Positions 63,301 through 64,000 of a stretch of DNA of 64,000 nucleotides are shown in pieces. A program made the position numbers and the translations under genes. Source of the DNA: a virus; the IMG/VR virus record IMGVR_UViG_3300017991_000090, positions 20,745-84,744 of that record; one strand, written 5' to 3'. The stretch's first letter is position 1. Every line of letters starts with the position of its first letter. Under the pieces are notes generated by a model. It did not search any database. It saw only the letters and a list, made by a program, of their open reading frames with translations, and was not told where the DNA came from.

Positions 63301-64000
63301 GTGTTCTGAAATCAATTCAGGATACTGTGGTTGCGGTTGCTGGAGATGTCAATACCATCGAAACGAACGTCGGCAATGCAATATCGCTCGACGGTGGAAC
63401 AGCGTCGCTTGCCGGAATGCTTACGAAGATGGCGGATAATAATAATGGAGCAGATTACGACGCTTCAATCGACAGTATGCATGAGCAGACTACCGGAAAT
63501 GTCGACTGGACCAGCACTGAAAGAGAGCAGATTCGGGATGCGCTCGGTGTTGATGGCGTTAAGACCATAGCAACCGGCGGACAGTTGCAGGATGTTGCCG
63601 ATAAGGTTGGAGACATCGACACCCACGTTGATGACGTCTTGCTTGCAATCGGGACCCCGATATCTCTGGATGGCGGAGGTGCCGATATCGCTGGCATGCT
63701 TACGAAGATGGCTGATGACAATAACGGCCTCTCTTTCGACGCAAGCAACGACAGTCTTAATCAGCTATCTCTCACGGCGGGTGGTAATGACTGGAACGCT
63801 TCCGAAAAAGAGCAGATTCGTGACGCTCTTGGCGTTGACGGTACGAAGCTTTCTGCTACCGGTGGACAGGTGCAGGGTATCGCATCTGATGTATCATCAA
63901 TCAAGGGCGACGTCGAAGATGGAACATACGGTCTTGAGCAGATAAAGATTGCTGTAGACCTTATTAAAGCTGTTACAGACCTTATTCCTGACGGTGGTGC
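54396..64000 (+). CDS. Giant repeat-built tail fibre protein (C-terminus outside window), over 3200 aa
   Basis: ATG behind GAAGGAG; the frame stays open to the window edge. I read it at intervals and found no stop. After a ~130-residue N-terminal domain (YFVIPLIDASNRPDYKAG) it alternates three kinds of module. The first is coiled-coil-like repeats of the type DAIKAKTDNLPADPASETNV. The second is a beta domain present twice (55.83-56.24 and 60.43-60.85 kb; MYKITVHFYDSDGNMEDP and MYRITAHFYDLDGNMEDP). The third is a larger beta domain present twice (58.49-59.11 and 61.20-61.83 kb; both with GIPSNPVDTLADAL/GTPTNPVDSLADAM and a DYFWDKCFSG/DYFFDKCYSG core). Tandem 34- and 14-residue repeats are also present. 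It is likely a long trimeric side fibre that binds the host surface. Confidence 0.85.
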   Translation, partial: MELTREQNVASYFVIPLIDASNRPDYKAGPTLTAGDVKVIRHTGGSWNVSNIGTLPSAITGATTQLLVTLTATELNPDDNKYPVIIQFVDQTDPKEWDDQTVIIWTRPVVSNVTELDGGAQSLTDLKDFADAGYDPATNKVEGVKLVDTTTTNTDLSAHDSKLDTVDTVVDAIKAVTDNLPNSGALTDIDTGVNNIEAKLPTNYIMGSGVQTDKDDEIDAIKAVTDNLPNSGALTDIDTGINNIEGKLPTNYIMGSSVQTDKDDEIDAIKAKTDNLPADPASETNVDANEAKIDIIDTNVDAIKAKTDNLPADPASETNVDANETKIDAIDTVVDAIKAVTDNLPNSGALTDIDTGVNNIEAKLPTNYIMGSSVQTDKDDEIDAIKAKTDDLAFTAGNVHADIQEYNTHPDVDLADDAITAAKFDETTAYPLKSDDSGSTQVARTGADADTLETLSDQIDGVQTSVDGIQNNTNFVATVPQHMLIPDSGDTMYKITVHFYDSDGNMEDPDSNEIDILYEGVDGTDKDAFFDDAGGITGATAGVIDANMWKMVRIGVGHYETYYKLPSTESPEQWTASFKLNEASTLLQYARSTNVVDETPGSTTLADNTTNADIIAEALKERDVSGVSAVSGSVYKDIMDNIDTNETKIDTVDTVVDAIKAKTDNLPADPASETNVDANETKIDAIDTVVDAIKAVTDNLPNSGALTDIDTGINNIEAKLPTNYIMGSSVQTDKDDEIDAIKAKTDNLPADPASETNVDANEAKIDIIDTVVDAIKVKTDNLPVDPASETNVDANEAKIDIIDTVVDAIKLVTDNLPNSGSLTDIDTGINNIEAKLPTNYIMGSSVQSDKDDEIDSIKSTVEGLNDISAAEVNAEVDQALIDINLDHLLAVADADDVVDNSVIAKLAAKGATADWSTFDNTTNSLEAITDDLAVVDATADAIKAKTDNLPADPASETNVDATEVKVDAIKSKTDQLAFTTGNVHADIQEYNTHPDIDLNADQSGVTIGTVNALGAQAKLDVNAEVDTALSDYDGPTKAEMDAAFAALNDLSAAEVNTEVDTALADIGLDHLISASVAGADVADDSIIAQMVSKSGTADWDTFDNTTDSLEAIRDNQIAGGLTQQQVRDAMKLDATGGAPAAGSVDQHLDDILSNIGTPVALDGGSADLAGMLTKIADDNGGADFDATTDSLHSLQGAIIEGVPYNEVATAQNVTNGTVDSGDYTDTHAEDGTYFQLSPNGSALDVDLTFDIDTASPVDVSIHGRYDAAPNRYVEVYAWDYDASAWEQISSAATRMNHSASDQNYTYTLLNKHKDPSTGEMKIRFLSDEGSSGYDLYLDSVFISAVVAGATPSEIADAVYLKMKYTVYAGAIHVDTNNGTAGTEVGVNGIPSNPVDTLADALTLAGLVGVRKLVFVPGSSVTLSQAFTEWELIGYDSSVALNSQNISRSIFRGMIISGTATAATGSPAFIDCEISTATLPACVMKDCQLSNDVTLGTAAGDYFWDKCFSGVAGTSTPAVTFAANANLSMRHYSGGIEIKSMAAGSSMSLEGDGQYVINASCTGGTLATRGNFQRTDNASGAVTESDVGRMATDQLDQALVDINLDHLLAVADADDVVDDSVIAKLAANGGDWSTFDDTTDSLEAVSDKVDTVDTVVDAIKAKTDNLPADPASETNVDATEVKVDAIKAKTDNLNFNSDGTPLVLADIRDVNDVAVTSVDDFKADASDVSGADVNVTTIEGADATNQIVASVDASIESYGLDHLVAVAVTGTDVADDSIIAQMVSKSATPDYDSFDNTTDSLEALRDNQITPAQVNAECDTALADYDGPTKTEMDNSFAALNDISAAEVNAEVDTALADYDGPTKTEMDAAFAALNDISPAEVNAEVDAALADYDGPTKAEMDAAFAALNDISAAEVNAECDQALADYDGPTNAEMLAAFAALNDISPAEVNAEVDTALADYDGPTKAEMDAGFAALNDLSAAEVNAEVDQALIDYDSSNGVAKEASVLAIQNNTRFVGVVPNNMLVPDSGDTMYRITAHFYDLDGNMEDPDNNEIAAIYKNVAGTSKTAFYDDASGTTPATSSTTFGGKYKMIRLSQGVYQTYYKLPSTEPVDQWIAEFSLEESTTQLDFSRSTNVVEENPGSTTLADNTTNKTIMAEALKEIDVNAVSAVSGSIYDDIMDNIDDNEAKIDIIDANLDSVKSTVDTNLDTTVSSRSDFDETTDQVIVATNNDKTGYELADNAITNAKIATDAIGSDELALSAVQEISNGIYAGGFIYLDTSNGSSGTTAYVNGTPTNPVDSLADAMTLAAALDIYHIRVANGSSIVLNASLNNYVLCGESWTLDLNGQNIGGSIIIGADFSGAYIGTDPEFRLGKMGTTSGPPAHFHGTMFSSDFTITAPGDYFFDKCYSGIAGTGAPSIDFGALVGGSNVNFRSYSGGVEVKNMGQSGTDNMSLEGWGQFILNANCVGGTIAVRGHFKKTDNSGGAVTVSDEANFKSSVIHSGIAQGSGTGNNQIQLSTAASSTDGAYDPAVVMIVSGTGAGQCRMIYQYAGSTKTATVDRNWKVNPDTTSEYRILADPGREHVNEGLAQGGAASSITLNTLASGDDDAYNGQIVFVKSGTGEDQARIVIDYNGTTKVATVDAPWDTVPDSTSAYVMLPAGLSDIRSVNGSVVTSEDDFKADVSGLSTFDHTVDNVIVGTNNDKAGYSISGTKQTLDALNDVSTAEVNAEVDQALVDINLDHLLAVADADDVVNDSVIAKLAANGGDWSTFDDTTDSLEAISDSLSGSGLTQQQVRDAMTLAPTPGVPAAGSVDEHLDDILTDVASVQADVTTIDGKVDTLQTDVTTIDGKVDSIQTDVTTIDGKVDGIQTDVTAIDGKIDVIDGNVDDIEAAIGSPISLDSGTATVAGMLIKMADDAGGANFDSTNHSLEAIGGASVTGDWSANEKTEIKTVLGITNTGTPDSTPSDGVLKSIQDTVVAVAGDVNTIETNVGNAISLDGGTASLAGMLTKMADNNNGADYDASIDSMHEQTTGNVDWTSTEREQIRDALGVDGVKTIATGGQLQDVADKVGDIDTHVDDVLLAIGTPISLDGGGADIAGMLTKMADDNNGLSFDASNDSLNQLSLTAGGNDWNASEKEQIRDALGVDGTKLSATGGQVQGIASDVSSIKGDVEDGTYGLEQIKIAVDLIKAVTDLIPDGG
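54870..56960 (+). repeat. Dispersed coiled-coil repeats in the giant fibre gene
   Basis: Units encoding DAIKAKTDNLPADPASETNV and DAIKAVTDNLPNSGALTDID, followed by INNIEAKLPTNYIMGSS, recur many times with synonymous base changes between copies. Similar units reappear near 57.2 and 59.4 kb. Protein identity is higher than DNA identity, so the repeats are old and under protein-level selection. Confidence 0.85.
59838..60370 (+). repeat. Tandem 102-bp (34-residue) repeats in the giant fibre gene
   Basis: Five full units beginning at 59838, 59940, 60042, 60144 and 60246 plus a partial sixth. Each encodes a form of ALADYDGPTKAEMDAAFAAL followed by NDISPAEVNAEVD. Unit length is exactly 102 bases, with many silent differences. 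Probably repeated helical hairpins that set fibre length. Confidence 0.85.
62880..63047 (+). repeat. Tandem 42-bp (14-residue) coiled-coil repeats in the giant fibre gene
   Basis: Four units of 42 bases encode TDVTTIDGKVDSIQ-type sequence with hydrophobic residues spaced as in trimeric coiled coils. They link two beta modules. Confidence 0.8.

Overview
The window is part of a large double-stranded DNA tailed bacteriophage genome. The evidence is an HK97-type major capsid protein, a two-domain terminase, a prohead-protease-like protein, an M15 endolysin-type peptidase, giant tail-fibre genes, a phage-encoded single-chain multisubunit-type RNA polymerase and a self-contained replication module. 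There are no tRNAs, rRNAs, CRISPR arrays or insertion sequences that I can support. Ribosome binding sites are strong AGGAGG types, and several genes start with TTG or GTG. The host cannot be named from the sequence.

Layout. Positions 1-18313 are a leftward (minus-strand) early/replication block: an HTH protein, a SNF2-type helicase, a DnaQ exonuclease fused to a Cas4/RecB-like nuclease, an SSB-like protein, a primase fused to an MCM-like AAA+ ATPase, a second DEDD exonuclease and many small unknown proteins. Inside this block, 8.58-9.80 kb holds no convincing gene. It is packed with long perfect inverted repeats and ends in a minus-strand terminator, so I read it as a roughly 1.2-kb ornate structured RNA. 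A smaller structured element lies at 7.63-7.75 kb. A divergent control region (18314-18490) with two palindromes and an extended -10 box separates this block from the rightward genes.

The rightward block opens with a 2114-residue fused beta/beta-prime RNA polymerase and continues with virion proteins to 30.2 kb. Positions 30.27-34.47 are a leftward island: two virion-like proteins, a DHH phosphoesterase, a retron-type reverse transcriptase, an RNase HI, a 61-residue protein, then a roughly 265-nt structured RNA closed by a 10-bp terminal stem and followed by a terminator. This looks like a retron-like cassette with its RNA at the 3' end of the operon and its own RNase H. From 34.6 kb rightward come the packaging terminase, a run of small hydrophobic virion-type proteins, prohead protease, scaffold-like protein, major capsid protein, three paralogous proteins with charged tails, an M15 peptidase, baseplate/fibre proteins and a modular fibre gene of more than 3200 codons that runs off the end.

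A short signature, roughly [DE]-[LM]-x-K-[LIT]-A after a Phe/acidic stretch, recurs in about fifteen otherwise unrelated proteins between 24.8 and 49.5 kb. It may be a virion-packaging tag or a maturation-protease site. The two RNA loci, the RT operon and this signature are the parts most likely to be new.
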